A stretch of DNA of 64,000 nucleotides, taken from NCBI RefSeq assembly GCF_021026345.1, contig NZ_JAJNCZ010000005.1:1-64000 (forward strand), read 5' to 3'. Below the pieces are notes generated by a model, which worked only from the letters and a program-made list of their open reading frames with translations, was not told the DNA's origin and made no database searches. A program made the position numbers and the translations under genes. Below are positions 43,860 to 55,180 of this stretch, in pieces; within the stretch, counting starts at the first letter, position 1; the number at the start of each line of letters is the position of its first letter. The stretch is from Rhizobium sp. GN54. GTDB taxonomy: Bacteria > Pseudomonadota > Alphaproteobacteria > Rhizobiales > Rhizobiaceae.

Positions 43860-45275
43860 TCACTGGAAGTCGAAAAGAGACAGTCCGGCCACCATCTCGT
43901 CCAGTCCCAGCGGGCGCGTCACCGGCGGCTCGGCGCGGGCGAGACAGCCCTGCCGCTCGCACAGCCGACAGGCGGCGCCGACGGTAACGGGAGGCTGTGC
44001 CTGCGCCGCCTCGCCATAGGCGGTGTCGGCTGCCGCTGCGGCATCGCAGCCGAGAAGCAGCGCCGTCCGCCGCACCCGCTCGCCGAAGGCCGAATGCGGC
44101 CCGTCCAGCGTGCGCGACACGGTGAGAAAGGCGGCACCGTCCGGCATCTCGACCCGCTCGGCCAGGACCTGTCCGGGCTGGGCGAACGCCGCATGCACGT
44201 TGAGCTTCGGGCAGCCGCCGCCGAAACGCGCCTGCGGGAAGCCCTGCGCGCCGGCGCGGCGCAAGCGATGGCCGGCCGCGTCGAGCTCCAGCAGGAAGAA
44301 GGGCGGTGCCGCCTGTCCGGGGCGCTGCAGCATGGTCAGCCGCATCGCCGCCTGCTCGAAGGAAACGGCAAAGCGCGTGCGCAGGAGATCGACATCGAAG
44401 CGCGCGCGCTGGGCGGCGGCCAGGAAGGCATCATAGGGCATCATCAGCGCATGCGCCGCGTAGCGCGCCAGTTCGAAGCGGGCGATGCGGCGCGCCTCGT
44501 TGCCCGAGAGCGCCAGCCGGTCGAGCTCGGTCCAGATCTCGTCGCGCAGAGCCAGCTGCACCGCCTCCATGGCGATCTCGCGCAACTGGTCGTGCGCCGA
44601 CAGGCGCTCCGACAGGAACAGCCGCATGGAGTGGCGGTCGAAGCGGCGGCGCAGCGTCGGCATGGCGTGGACGGGCAGCAGGCGCACCACGACGCCGTGC
44701 TCCTTCTTCAACCAGGTCTTCAGGGAACCCGCAAGGTCGTCGCCCGGGGCGAGCGCCGCATGAAAGGCTTCGGCCGCAACGTCGATCGCCTCGAAATAGT
44801 TGGGCCGCTGCTCCAGCTTCTCGCGCACCTCGTCGATCGGCAGGCGCGCACCGGCCAGCGACGTCGCCCTGCCCTCGCGCGACAGCACTTCGGCAAGATC
44901 GGAAAGACGCGAGGCCTGCTCGCGATAGGCGCGGTAGAGCTTGACGATGCCGCCGGCGACATTGGGGGCGGCATCCGCCACCTCGACCAGTTCCAGATCG
45001 CCGGGCAATTCGCCGGACAGCAGGGGGTCGGCGAACACTTCCTTCAGCTGGGCGACGCTGCCGCCGGCCTCACCCTGCAGGTCCTCCATGTCGACCTTGT
45101 AGACGGAGGCGAGCCGCAACAGGAGCTGCACCGTCAGCGGACGCTGGTTGCGCTCGATCAGGTTGAGATAGGAGGGGGAGATCGACAGCGCCTCAGCCAT
45201 GGCGGTCTGGGTCAGGCCGAGACCGTTGCGGATGCGCCGGACCCTGGGACCGGCGAAGATCTTGTTCTCAGCCAA
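43860..45275 (-). CDS. ScfR/RamB-type regulator (XRE helix-turn-helix plus DUF2083)
   Basis: The 471-residue transcription factor has an N-terminal XRE helix-turn-helix (residues 10-66, LTQTAMAEALSISPSYLNLIE). An IrrE/ImmA-type middle domain covers about residues 150-290. The C-terminal DUF2083 part contains a cysteine motif, CRLCERQGCLARAEPP. Such proteins (ScfR, RamB, PrpC regulators) sense acyl-CoA or acetate status and control glyoxylate or methylcitrate genes. The start is TTG 45275, with AAGGA seven bases upstream. It diverges from aceA, its probable target. Confidence 0.9.
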   Translation of the reverse strand: MAENKIFAGPRVRRIRNGLGLTQTAMAEALSISPSYLNLIERNQRPLTVQLLLRLASVYKVDMEDLQGEAGGSVAQLKEVFADPLLSGELPGDLELVEVADAAPNVAGGIVKLYRAYREQASRLSDLAEVLSREGRATSLAGARLPIDEVREKLEQRPNYFEAIDVAAEAFHAALAPGDDLAGSLKTWLKKEHGVVVRLLPVHAMPTLRRRFDRHSMRLFLSERLSAHDQLREIAMEAVQLALRDEIWTELDRLALSGNEARRIARFELARYAAHALMMPYDAFLAAAQRARFDVDLLRTRFAVSFEQAAMRLTMLQRPGQAAPPFFLLELDAAGHRLRRAGAQGFPQARFGGGCPKLNVHAAFAQPGQVLAERVEMPDGAAFLTVSRTLDGPHSAFGERVRRTALLLGCDAAAAADTAYGEAAQAQPPVTVGAACRLCERQGCLARAEPPVTRPLGLDEMVAGLSLFDFQ

Positions 45276-45514
45276 CTGTCAATCCTTTGACACGCTTCGA
45301 CCGTGATGCCGTCGACAGGTCATTTACACAATTTACAAATTAACAGGCCCGACTTGTCAAGTACCTCACAGCATAACCCGTTTCCGACACTTGAGTTATC
45401 AAAAGTCCTCGCTCCTTACTGCGCTGCAATGTAAATATTCAGACATCACAGCGGCGGGACACTCAGTCACAGACATGGCACCGCCTTTGACAGATCGGAT
45501 GGAGGACAGAAAGC
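45276..45514. promoter_or_regulatory. divergent control region between the ScfR-type gene and aceA
   Basis: The 239-base AT-rich region contains the perfect palindrome AATTTACAAATT (45330-45341), directly preceded by a partial copy ATTTACAC. A related GTAAATATT occurs near 45431. These repeated TTTACA-type elements are candidate binding sites for the adjacent regulator. A GGAGGA ribosome site precedes aceA by ten bases. Assignments to a protein are inference. Confidence 0.4.
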
Positions 45515-46804
<1,290 letters not shown>

Positions 46805-46822
46805 CCTGAGACATCGGGCAGA

Positions 46823-46981
46823 GGCCCCTCACCCTAGCCCTCTCCCCGCAAACGGGGAGAGGGGACATGCCCCGAAATTCGGCCGGTCAGAAGCTCGGCC
46901 GGCAATGCCGGTCGAGCGCGGGCCGCGATCGTCCTTCTCCCCGCCTGCGGGGAGAAGGTGGCGGCAGCCGGATGAGGGGCA
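46823..46981. repeat. rhizobial intergenic mosaic repeat (RIME-like), copy 2
   Basis: The element begins CCCCTCACCCTAGCCCTCTC and contains the palindromes CTCTCCCCGC-loop-ACGGGGAGAG and CTTCTCCCCGCC-TGCGGGGAGAAG, ending in GGATGAGGGGC. The end is the inverted form of the start of copy 3. It fills the gap between aceA and the small ORF at 47027. Confidence 0.8.
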
Positions 46982-47026
46982 GGCCAGGGAATTTTCGTCA
47001 AGAACCCCGTGAAGAGGAGAAATGCC

Positions 47027-47266
47027 ATGACCGTCCAGACCCGCGTCAAGGAAAGAGCAGAAGAACAGTCGTCGGCGATGACACCCGAACAGCAGGCCAT
47101 GATCCGCATGGTGGCGAACGACCTCCACCGCCTGAACCATGCCGTCATGAAGGCTGTCGAGGCCGGCGTCTCGGTCGAGCTCGTCCGCTCCGCACGCCAC
47201 CACGGCGGCGATGGGAACTGGGGTGACCTGCTCATCCCGGTCATCGTCACCCAGGGCAGAGCGTAG
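47027..47266 (+). CDS. conserved small hypothetical protein downstream of aceA
   Basis: The 79-residue soluble protein starts at ATG 47027, with AGGAG seven bases upstream. It is helical and charged in the first half, with a central stretch MIRMVANDLHRLNHAVMKAVEAGVSVELVR and an end GDGNWGDLLIPVI (both seen in part). I do not recognise a characterised family. From memory a similar short gene follows aceA in other rhizobia. Good ribosome site and codon use suggest it is real. Function unknown. Confidence 0.7.
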   Translation: MTVQTRVKERAEEQSSAMTPEQQAMIRMVANDLHRLNHAVMKAVEAGVSVELVRSARHHGGDGNWGDLLIPVIVTQGRA

Positions 47267-47475
47267 AGCGACGCGGGCGGTCGCCGGGTGTCCGCCCCGG
47301 CGCCGCTGGTGGGGGCCGGTGGCGACACCGGCCTCTCCTGCGTGCGCTGCAAGACATGCGGGAGGGGGTGCACCTTCTCCCCGCGGCGACCACGCAATCA
47401 GCGGTTCATTGACAAAGCGTTCCGATCCTGCACTTTCCGATTGCGCAATGCGTTAGATGGCACTTAAATGCAGTT

Positions 47476-48600
47476 GTGCCATGGAGTGGGGTGCTCGCGG
47501 TGCAAGACGGAACTGCCGGTCGATCGGAACTGACGGACCTCGTCTACGGAAGCCTGTTCGGCGAATGCAGCTGGCAGCACTTCATGGACCGGCTCGCAAC
47601 GACCATGCCGAACGGCAAGTCGTCGTTCCACTACCAGGACCTGACCTCTCCCCTGGCGCAGGTCGGTCTCGTCTCCGGCTTCGGCAGCGATGAAGTCGAG
47701 CAGTTCCACAATCACTACGCCGCCGTGAACCCCTGGATACCGCGCACGATGCTCGTTCCCGTGGGCCGCGGCATGACCGGGGAAAGCATCTTCCCGCGCG
47801 AGGAACTGGCCAAGACGGAGTTCTATAACGACTGGCTGAAGCGGCAGACAGGCTGCGAGACGGCCATCGGCGTCACCATCCTGCGGGATTCGAGCCGGAC
47901 CTTCATTCTCTCCACCTGCACCTCGTCGACAGACCCTGTGCTCAACCACGAGGCGGCGGAACTCTACACGCAGCTTTCGCCGCATCTCCGGCGGGCCGTC
48001 GATTTCATTCGCAGGGGCGAGTTCGCGACGGGCGAAAGGCAGACCGGACAGGCGCTGTTCGACGCCATCGGAGCCGGCCTGATCCATGTCTCGGAGACGG
48101 GGCGCATCCGCTCGATGAACGACCGGGCGCGGCGGATGATCGAGCACGGCGAACCCGTGCGCCTGGCAATGAGCGGCCGGATTGCGATCACCGACCCGCG
48201 GGCGGCGGAAACCCTGCAATTCCTGCTGTCGCGGCAGGGCGTGCAGGTGGAGCCTTATCTTGCGACCCTGACGGGCGCCGACGGCAGCGCCCACCGGCTG
48301 ACGCTGGTTCGCCTGACGTCCGACCCCATGACCGAATTCCTGAACGGCCCGACCGTGGCGGTCATCATCGAGCCGATAGCGGGTGTCGACGAGCCGCGCA
48401 GCGAGCGCCTCCAGGCGAATTACAGGCTGACGCCGAAGGAGGCGCGGATCGCCGCTGCGATCGCGTCCGGCCTTTCGCTGCGGGAAATCGCCGACAACGA
48501 CGGCGTCAGCTACGAGACCGTCCGCTCGCACGTCAAGAACATCTACGGCAAGATGGAGGTCAGTTCGCAGGCCTCGCTGGTGGCGCGCCTGCTGCGGTGA
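47476..48600 (+). CDS. LuxR-type helix-turn-helix regulator without autoinducer domain
   Basis: The protein has about 374 residues. The C-terminal GerE domain is clear (residues 315-374, LTPKEARIAAAIASGLSLREIADNDGVSYETVRSHVKNIYGKM, read in pieces). The N-terminal 180 residues resemble sensor regions of rhizobial LuxR-like regulators but match no domain I can name. A PAS-like stretch sits near residues 190-280 (DAIGAGLIHVSETGRIRSMNDRARRM). The frame opens at GTG 47476, with further GTG starts at 47491 and 47500. The true start is unsure. It is followed by a shared terminator with the chemoreceptor gene. Confidence 0.82.
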   Translation: MPWSGVLAVQDGTAGRSELTDLVYGSLFGECSWQHFMDRLATTMPNGKSSFHYQDLTSPLAQVGLVSGFGSDEVEQFHNHYAAVNPWIPRTMLVPVGRGMTGESIFPREELAKTEFYNDWLKRQTGCETAIGVTILRDSSRTFILSTCTSSTDPVLNHEAAELYTQLSPHLRRAVDFIRRGEFATGERQTGQALFDAIGAGLIHVSETGRIRSMNDRARRMIEHGEPVRLAMSGRIAITDPRAAETLQFLLSRQGVQVEPYLATLTGADGSAHRLTLVRLTSDPMTEFLNGPTVAVIIEPIAGVDEPRSERLQANYRLTPKEARIAAAIASGLSLREIADNDGVSYETVRSHVKNIYGKMEVSSQASLVARLLR

Positions 48601-48604
48601 AAAA

Positions 48605-48628
48605 AAGCCCGGCGGGACGGCCGGGCTT
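48605..48628. terminator. bidirectional terminator between luxR-type and chemoreceptor genes
   Basis: AAGCCCGGC (48605-48613) and GCCGGGCTT (48620-48628) form a perfect stem around GGGACG. A run of A lies on the left and TTC on the right, so it can end both converging transcripts. Confidence 0.85.
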
Positions 48629-48666
48629 CTTCAATTGCATGATGGCTCGCAGTTCCGGCCGATGCT

Positions 48667-50502
48667 TCAGGCGGCCTGGCGGAACCGTTCGGTCTCGGCA
48701 CCGAGGCGGAAGCGATCGACCAGCGCCATTAGGGCGTCGGCCTCGGTTGCGAGCTGGCGGCTCGCCTCTGTCGTCTCTTCCACCATGGCGGCATTCTGCT
48801 GGGTCGTCTGGTCCATCTGGTTGACCGACGTATTGACCTCCTGGAGTGCGGCCGACTGGTCGCGGCTCGCCGTGGCGATCGATTCCACGTGCTGGCTCAT
48901 GGCGGCGACCTGGGAGCTGATCGTGGCCAGCACCGCCCCCGTCTCCTGCACGAGCCGCGAGCCGGCGCCGACTTCCTGCGTCGATTTCTCGATCAGCGAC
49001 TTGATCTCGCGGGCGGCATCGGCGGAGCGTTGCGCCAGTTCGCGAACCTCCTGCGCCACGACCGCGAAGCCCTTGCCCGCCTCGCCGGCGCGCGCCGCCT
49101 CGATGCCAGCGTTCAGGGCGAGCAGGTTGGTCTGGAAGGCGATGTCGTCGATGACCTCGATGATCTGCTCGATCTGACGCGAGGCGTCCTCGATCCGGCC
49201 CATGGCGGAAATGGCGTTGGTGACGACGGTGCTGGAGTTGTCGGCGCTCTTGCGGGTCTCGCCGGCCTTCTGGCTGGCTTCCTGCGCCCGTTCGGCGGAG
49301 GAGCGGACGGTCACGGTGATCTCCTCGACGGCGGCCGCGGTCTCTTCCAGGGAAGAGGCCTGGGTTTCGGTTCGCCTGGACAGCGAATCGGCCGATTGCA
49401 GCATCTCGCCGCCGCTGCGCTGGATCGACTGCGCATTGGCGCGGATCTGCAGAAGCGTGTCCTGCAGGCGCACGAGCGAGGTGTTGAAGTCGCGGCGAAG
49501 GTCGTCCAGCCTGCCGCCGAACGGGGTATCGATCTGCCGCGACAGGTCTCCCTGCGCCAGGCGCCCGAGGCCTTCGGCGAGCGCATCGACGGCGAAGGCG
49601 ATCTGCCGGTCCGTCTCCTGCTTCTCGCTGTCGGACTGCGCGCGCTCGCGGGCAGCTTCCTGCTGCTGTTCGGACGCCGCGCGCTCGACGGCGATCTTGC
49701 GCAGGGCATTGTCGCGGAACACCTCGAGCGCGCGGCCGATCTGCCCGAATTCGTTGGCGCGGTCGCGACAGGGAACCTCTGCCTCGAGACGGCCGTTGGC
49801 GATGTCGTGGACAGCGGCAATCAGCGACTTCAGCGGGCGGACCGAGAAGCGGACGGCGACATAGGACAGCGTGCCGAAGATTGCGAGTGCGACGAGGCCG
49901 GCGATCACGGCCATGATCTGCAGCTCATGGATCTTCGCGTAATAGACCTCCATCGGGATGCCGATGAACATCAGGCCGACATTGGCGCCGGTTGCGGACT
50001 TGATCGGGAAATAGCCGGTCATGAACTGGCGGCCAAAGAGCTCCGCAGCACCGTAGAACGCCTCGCCGCTTGCGAGGACCGCCTGGGCGGGATGGTCGGC
50101 GGCGAGCTTGGTGCCGACGGCGCGGCTGCCGTCCTCCTTCTTCACGTTCGTCGAGACGCGGACATAGTCCGCCCCCTCCTTGCGGAAGATGGTCGCGACA
50201 CCGGCGATCGACTGGGCGGTGCGGTCGACCAGCGCATGATCGGTGAAATCGGGGACGGATTCTGCGGTCGCCGAGACGAGCCGGTTGTCCTTCACGTCGA
50301 TCCGGGAACCGTCCATCACCCCGGCGTAGAGCACCGCCATGCTGCGGCTTGCGTCGCGGGCATTGTTGCCGGCCTCCTGCAGCACGTACTGGCGAAGATT
50401 GTAGTCCATCACGCCGACGATCACTGCACCGCTCAGAAAGATCAGTGCGATCGTCATCGCCACATACTGGGCGGCAATGGAGGTCTTGAGCATGCGAAAC
50501 AT
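48667..50502 (-). CDS. methyl-accepting chemotaxis protein with Cache-type sensor domain
   Basis: The 611-residue chemoreceptor has a first membrane helix near residues 9-32, a periplasmic single Cache-type domain (about 35-185) and a second helix near 193-218. A HAMP domain follows, then a second HAMP-like linker containing [14 protein letters not shown]. The signalling domain contains the conserved tip [38 protein letters not shown] (in parts). It ends ERFRQAA with no CheR-tethering pentapeptide. I start at ATG 50502, which has AGGAG six bases upstream. The cytoplasmic half is very similar to that of the next gene. Confidence 0.92.
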   Translation of the reverse strand: MFRMLKTSIAAQYVAMTIALIFLSGAVIVGVMDYNLRQYVLQEAGNNARDASRSMAVLYAGVMDGSRIDVKDNRLVSATAESVPDFTDHALVDRTAQSIAGVATIFRKEGADYVRVSTNVKKEDGSRAVGTKLAADHPAQAVLASGEAFYGAAELFGRQFMTGYFPIKSATGANVGLMFIGIPMEVYYAKIHELQIMAVIAGLVALAIFGTLSYVAVRFSVRPLKSLIAAVHDIANGRLEAEVPCRDRANEFGQIGRALEVFRDNALRKIAVERAASEQQQEAARERAQSDSEKQETDRQIAFAVDALAEGLGRLAQGDLSRQIDTPFGGRLDDLRRDFNTSLVRLQDTLLQIRANAQSIQRSGGEMLQSADSLSRRTETQASSLEETAAAVEEITVTVRSSAERAQEASQKAGETRKSADNSSTVVTNAISAMGRIEDASRQIEQIIEVIDDIAFQTNLLALNAGIEAARAGEAGKGFAVVAQEVRELAQRSADAAREIKSLIEKSTQEVGAGSRLVQETGAVLATISSQVAAMSQHVESIATASRDQSAALQEVNTSVNQMDQTTQQNAAMVEETTEASRQLATEADALMALVDRFRLGAETERFRQAA

Positions 50503-50611
50503 TGGCGTCTCCTGTAGTTCAGGAGGCCAGTTTAGAATTGACTTGATAATAAAATCTGAAACTTGGGCGATTTGTCTGATAAATCGCAATTTTTGTCCGT
50601 CACTCGGACGG

Positions 50612-50639
50612 CTGCGAGCCCGTTCTGCCGGGCCCGCAG
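50612..50639 (-). terminator. terminator after the second chemoreceptor gene
   Basis: CTGCGAGCCCG (50612-50622) pairs with CGGGCCCGCAG (50629-50639), one wobble, around a 6-base loop. On the minus strand it lies 15 bases after the stop of the gene at 50654. Confidence 0.65.
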
Positions 50640-50653
50640 TATGAGGCCTGCGC

Positions 50654-53185
50654 TCAGGCGGCCTCGTAGCGATCGCTTTCGTCGGCTGCGGAAGCCTCCA
50701 GGCGGAACTGCTGGACCAGCATGGTCAGCGTGTCGGCCTCGCTGGCGAGCTGACGGCAGGCGACGGTCGTGGTCTCCACCATCGCGGCGTTCTGCTGGGT
50801 CATCTGGTCCATCTGGTTGACGGAGCCGTTGACCTCGTTCAGCGCGGTCGCCTGGTCGCGGCTGGCCGTCGCCATCATGTCGACATGGTGGCTGACGGTG
50901 ACGATCTGCTGGCTGATCGAGGCCAGTACGGCCCCGGTCTCCTGTACCAGGCGGGCGCCGTCGCTGACTTCCTGCGTCGACTTGTTGATGAGCCCCTTGA
51001 TCTCGCGGGCGGCTTCGGCGGAGCGCTGGGCCAGTTCGCGCACTTCCTGGGCGACGACCGCGAAGCCCTTGCCCGCCTCGCCGGCACGGGCGGCCTCGAT
51101 GCCGGCGTTGAGCGCCAGCAGGTTGGTCTGGAAGGCGATGTCGTCGATCACCTCGATGATCTGCTCGATCTGGCGCGAGGCGGCCTCGATCCGGCCCATG
51201 GCGTCGATGGCGCTACCGACTACGGCGGCGGAGCTGTCGGCGCTGCGCTTGGTGTCGACCACGACCGCGTTCGCCTCGGTCGCCCGCTCGGCGGAAGACC
51301 TGACCGTGACCGTGATCTCGTCGACGGCAGCCGCCGTCTCTTCGAGCGACGCGGCCTGGGCCTCGGTGCGCTTGGAGAGCTGGTCGGCCGAAGAGCGCAG
51401 TTCCGCCCCGTTCTGCTGGATCGACAGCGCATTGTGGCGGATCTGCCCGAGCGTGTCCTGAAGGCGGGCGAGAGAGGCGTTGAAATCCTGGCGCAACTGC
51501 TCGAGGCGGCCGGTGAAGGGCGTCTCGATCTGTCGCGACAGGTCCCCCTGCGCAAGCCGGCCGAGACCGGCAGCGAGCGCATCGACGGCAAAGTTGATCT
51601 GGCGATCCAGCTCGCGCTTTTCGGCATCGTTCCGGGCGCGCTCGGTCTCGGCGGCGGTGCGCTGCTCCTCGCTCTCCGTCTCGATGCGGATCTTCGACAG
51701 AGCGTTCTCCTTGAAGACGCCGAGCGCACGGGCCATGTCGCCGATCTCGTCGCGGCGGGCACCGCCGTCGATGGCGGTGTCGAGCACACCATCGGCCAGC
51801 CGGCGCATTGCTGCGGTGATCTGGCCGATGGGACCCTTCAGCGTCAGGACCAGAGCACCGCCGGCAAGAACCGCGATCACAATACCGCCGATCGTCGTCA
51901 GCACCGATATCTGGTTGGCCTGGTCGCGCTCGACGGAAGCATGGGCCTTCTGGTTTTCGGCGAAGGCGGTCAACTGGTTCCAGATGCTGTCGATCTCGGC
52001 GGCGGCGGCGGTGAACTCGGACTCGCGCTGATGGCTGATGTCGACGAGTGCTGCGCTGTCGGCATCCATCCCGTCGATGATCGGCCTGAGCGTGGCATTG
52101 AGCTTGGCGAAGAAGTCCATGTCGCCGGCGGTGACGCTCAGGCCCTCGATGTGCTGCCGCAGCATCTTGAACTGCTGGGCGATCTGGGCCTGGCCCTGCT
52201 TGTTGGAATTTTCCAGGAAGCCGGCGGCGGAGATGCGGATCGAATAGATGGCATTGACCAGTTCGCGCGTGCTCGCAAGAACCGCGGTCGACTTCAGAAG
52301 CGCCTCGTCAAGCCTGGAGAAGGTCATCGTCGCATCGCGCATCTTCGCGCTGGCCGCGGCCTGAAGCTGGATGCTCGTCTGGCGGAAGCGCGAGATGAGG
52401 CGGCCGATCGCTGTGGCATTTTCCTCGCTGACGTTCCCATTCGCAGCCAGCGTGCCGATCTCCGTGATCGTCTTCTCGAAGGTGTCGATGACGGCCTTCT
52501 GGTTGTCCGGCAGGCTCATGGCGATGCTGTTCTTCAGCGTCTTCAGATCGTCGTGCTTGTCGGCCGCCAGCTTGACCTTGGCCTCGGGCGTGGGCGCCTT
52601 GGAGAAGGCCGAACCGAAAGCGTTCAGTTCGTCGCTTGCAATCTTCAGACGCTCGGCCTCGCGCAGCAGCATCTTGGCGGCGTCCTCGTCGGAGCGTACG
52701 GCGAGATCCATGGTGCTGGTCGCGTCGAGGATCCGCATCTGCTCGCCGAACAGGCTGCGCAGGCCCTTCTGCATCGACTGGCGCAACGAGACTTCGTTCT
52801 CATAGAGCGTCCAGAGCTGGCCGACCCGCTCGCCGATCCTGGCGCTGCCGTCGATGGCCTGCTGGAGCTGGCTGCGCCCCTCCTCGTCGGTAACCTGGGA
52901 CAGCGTATCCGCAAGCACGTCCTGCTGTGTCGCGATCTTCTCGACGACGGCGCCGCGCGTTTCCTCCGAGGTGTTCTGGAGAAAGGCGTTCATCCCCGCA
53001 TAGACGTCCTTGAAGCCGCTCAGCGATTGCAGGACGCTGTTGGAGATCTCCATCCTGCCCTGCAGCAGGCCCGAGGCATAGAGCCCGGTCAGGCCGACGG
53101 CGCTGATGCTGACGACAAAGGGGAGGATGAACAGAACGACTTTCGTCTGGATCTTGAAGCGGGCAAGAACCCGGTCGATTAACAT
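50654..53185 (-). CDS. methyl-accepting chemotaxis protein with large helical sensor domain
   Basis: The 843-residue chemoreceptor has a membrane helix near residues 17-42, then a long periplasmic helical region (about 45-435) resembling helical-bimodular sensor domains. A second helix lies near 440-462, followed by HAMP, a HAMP-like linker with [14 protein letters not shown] and the signalling domain with the conserved [26 protein letters not shown] tip (read in parts). I start at ATG 53185, just ahead of the first helix. The frame remains open for 62 codons upstream without plausible content. From the HAMP-like linker to the end it closely parallels the preceding chemoreceptor. Its ligand is unknown. 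Confidence 0.92.
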   Translation of the reverse strand: MLIDRVLARFKIQTKVVLFILPFVVSISAVGLTGLYASGLLQGRMEISNSVLQSLSGFKDVYAGMNAFLQNTSEETRGAVVEKIATQQDVLADTLSQVTDEEGRSQLQQAIDGSARIGERVGQLWTLYENEVSLRQSMQKGLRSLFGEQMRILDATSTMDLAVRSDEDAAKMLLREAERLKIASDELNAFGSAFSKAPTPEAKVKLAADKHDDLKTLKNSIAMSLPDNQKAVIDTFEKTITEIGTLAANGNVSEENATAIGRLISRFRQTSIQLQAAASAKMRDATMTFSRLDEALLKSTAVLASTRELVNAIYSIRISAAGFLENSNKQGQAQIAQQFKMLRQHIEGLSVTAGDMDFFAKLNATLRPIIDGMDADSAALVDISHQRESEFTAAAAEIDSIWNQLTAFAENQKAHASVERDQANQISVLTTIGGIVIAVLAGGALVLTLKGPIGQITAAMRRLADGVLDTAIDGGARRDEIGDMARALGVFKENALSKIRIETESEEQRTAAETERARNDAEKRELDRQINFAVDALAAGLGRLAQGDLSRQIETPFTGRLEQLRQDFNASLARLQDTLGQIRHNALSIQQNGAELRSSADQLSKRTEAQAASLEETAAAVDEITVTVRSSAERATEANAVVVDTKRSADSSAAVVGSAIDAMGRIEAASRQIEQIIEVIDDIAFQTNLLALNAGIEAARAGEAGKGFAVVAQEVRELAQRSAEAAREIKGLINKSTQEVSDGARLVQETGAVLASISQQIVTVSHHVDMMATASRDQATALNEVNGSVNQMDQMTQQNAAMVETTTVACRQLASEADTLTMLVQQFRLEASAADESDRYEAA

Positions 53186-53460
53186 CGGGGCAGCACTCCG
53201 TGCGGGCGACCGCCTCCCTGCCCACTTGCCGTGAGTCTCCCAAGGGCCGGTCCGCCGAAACTGTAGTGGATTGATACGGATTTTCGCCGTGTGGCCCCGG
53301 GCGCAGTCATTGCATGACCGCGGCACGATCTGTCGTGCACACGGTCCGGGCCAATATCCCGTGATCTTCAACAGGAAGCTTTAAGAAACTTCGAACTTTC
53401 TCACCAATTCCTAATACTCGATCACCTTTTTTTTCGCAGGCGACGGGGGTTGGCGATGCT

Positions 53461-53613
53461 TCAGGAGAGGCTTGCCAGAAAAGCAGCGATCCCCGCCAGG
53501 AGCAAGGAGGCGACGGCGCAATGGGCGGCGATGGCGACCGCGCGGCGGCGGCCTTCCTCGGCGGCGGCGATGGCGATGGCGCGGGCGGCGGGGCGACGGT
53601 GAACTGCGGGCAT
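53461..53613 (-). CDS. small hydrophobic ORF, 50 residues
   Basis: ATG 53613, with GGAG seven bases upstream, opens a 50-residue frame. The first half is Arg/Ala-rich (RRPAARAIAIAAAEEGRRR) and the second half one hydrophobic helix (VASLLLAGIAAFLASLS). It could be a small membrane protein, but the G+C-rich repeated codons (gcg/gcc) can make such frames by chance. No family is recognised. The neighbouring gap up to 53840 holds nothing else I can support. Confidence 0.35.
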   Translation of the reverse strand: MPAVHRRPAARAIAIAAAEEGRRRAVAIAAHCAVASLLLAGIAAFLASLS

Positions 53614-53840
53614 GGCAAGACTCCGGTTACGAGCTACGGGAATCCCGGTTGATCCGGCCAGCCGGCCCACATCATGTTGTTTCGACCGCTCCGCCTAAGC
53701 CGGAACATCGGCTCGGCGGACGGCAAAATGCCGGCTTGCAGGCAGGATCGTCCCGTACCTCTTAATGAAGGGTAAAGCCTGTCGCGCCGTTGCGCGAGCC
53801 CTACTTTCGCATAGCTAATACGGGCTTTCCGCGGCCCTCG

Positions 53841-55022
53841 TCAGACCGACTGGCCGGCCGCATGGCCGGACGCCCACGCCCATTGGAAATTGTAGCCGCC
53901 GAGCCAGCCGGTGACGTCGACAGCCTCGCCAATGAAATGCAGGCCGGGGACGGATTTCGCCCCCATGTCACGGGAATCGAGCTCGTCGGTGTCGATGCCG
54001 CCGAGCGTGACCTCGGCCGTCCGGTAACCCTCCGAGCCTGCCGGACGGACCCGCCAGCGGCGGATATGGTCGGCGAGTGCGGCGAACCTGTAGCCCGGAA
54101 TGGCCGCGACCGGACCGTCGATGCCGGTCTGGCGGACCACGAGTTGCGCCAGCTTGCGCGGCATGTGCTCGGCCAGGACCGTCTGCACCGCCTGCCGGCC
54201 GTTGGTCGCGCGCGCGGCCGCAAGCACGGCTACGACGTCGAGGTCGGGCTGCAGGTGAACGGTGATGTCGTCGCCCTCCCGCCAGAAGGACGAGATCTGC
54301 AGGATCGCCGGGCCGCTCAGCCCGCGATGGGTGAAGAGCATGGCCTCGCGGAACTCCGCCTTGCCGTGGCCGACGACGGCCTCCACCGAAACGCCCGGCA
54401 TGCCCTCATGCAGCCCCAGAGCCTGCGGATCAAGCGTCAGCGGTACCAGCGCCGGGCGGGTCTCGACCAGGCGCAGGCCGAACTGCTCCGCAATGCGATA
54501 GGCGAAGCCGGTGGCGCCCATCTTCGGGATCGACTTGCCGCCCGTCGCGATCACGAGCGAGGCCGCCTCGCAGCCGCCATTGCCGGTGGCGACACGAAAG
54601 CCGCCCACTGTGCGCTCGATCGCGGCCACCTCGGTCGAAAGCCGCAGCTCCACCCCGGCCTCGCGCATCTCCTTCAGGAGCATGGCGATGATGTCCTTCG
54701 CCGAATGATCGCAGAAGAGCTGGCCGAGCGTCTTCTCGTGCCAGGCGATGCCATGGCGCTCGACGAGGTCGAGGAAGTCGCGGGGCGTGTAGCGCGCCAG
54801 CGCCGACTTGCAGAAATGGGGGTTCTGCGACAGGAAGTTCTTCGGGCCGGCATGGATGTTGGTGAAGTTGCAGCGGCCGCCACCGGAAATGCGGATCTTC
54901 TCGCCGGGCGCCTTCGCATGGTCGATCACCAGCACGCGCCGTCCGCGCCTGCCCGCCTCGATTGCACACATCATGCCGGCAGCGCCGGCACCGATGATGA
55001 CCACGTCCTTCCTGTCCGCCAC
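53841..55022 (-). CDS. HI0933-family NAD(P)/FAD-dependent oxidoreductase
   Basis: The 393-residue flavoprotein is of the HI0933/YhiN family (aminoacetone oxidase-like). The dinucleotide motif VVIIGAGAAGMMCAIEA lies at the N-terminus. The family-specific EKIRISGGGRCNFTN follows near residue 40, and GLHFIGEAVDVTGWLGGYNFQWAWASG at the C-terminus (in parts). I prefer GTG 55022 because it gives the usual family length, although the frame is open to 55172. The physiological substrate is not known. It diverges from puuA across about 160 bases. Confidence 0.88.
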   Translation of the reverse strand: MADRKDVVIIGAGAAGMMCAIEAGRRGRRVLVIDHAKAPGEKIRISGGGRCNFTNIHAGPKNFLSQNPHFCKSALARYTPRDFLDLVERHGIAWHEKTLGQLFCDHSAKDIIAMLLKEMREAGVELRLSTEVAAIERTVGGFRVATGNGGCEAASLVIATGGKSIPKMGATGFAYRIAEQFGLRLVETRPALVPLTLDPQALGLHEGMPGVSVEAVVGHGKAEFREAMLFTHRGLSGPAILQISSFWREGDDITVHLQPDLDVVAVLAAARATNGRQAVQTVLAEHMPRKLAQLVVRQTGIDGPVAAIPGYRFAALADHIRRWRVRPAGSEGYRTAEVTLGGIDTDELDSRDMGAKSVPGLHFIGEAVDVTGWLGGYNFQWAWASGHAAGQSV

Positions 55023-55180
55023 GCCGCTTCGTCCCCGTTTCGCCTTCCCTTCCCGTTCCTTCGCGTCAATGTCAACCGCCTCGTCCCGTCCGGACAGCTT
55101 GCCGCATTCCGCCTTTCGCCCCCTAGCCAATGCCCAAACTCCGGATATGATGGCGCAACCGAAACCACCCACGGTGTGTC

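Noticed and set aside
47267-47475. Possible small RNA or promoter hairpins between the 79-residue ORF and the LuxR-type gene
   Set aside because: The stretch is G+C-rich and folds easily, but I see no clear promoter plus terminator pair.
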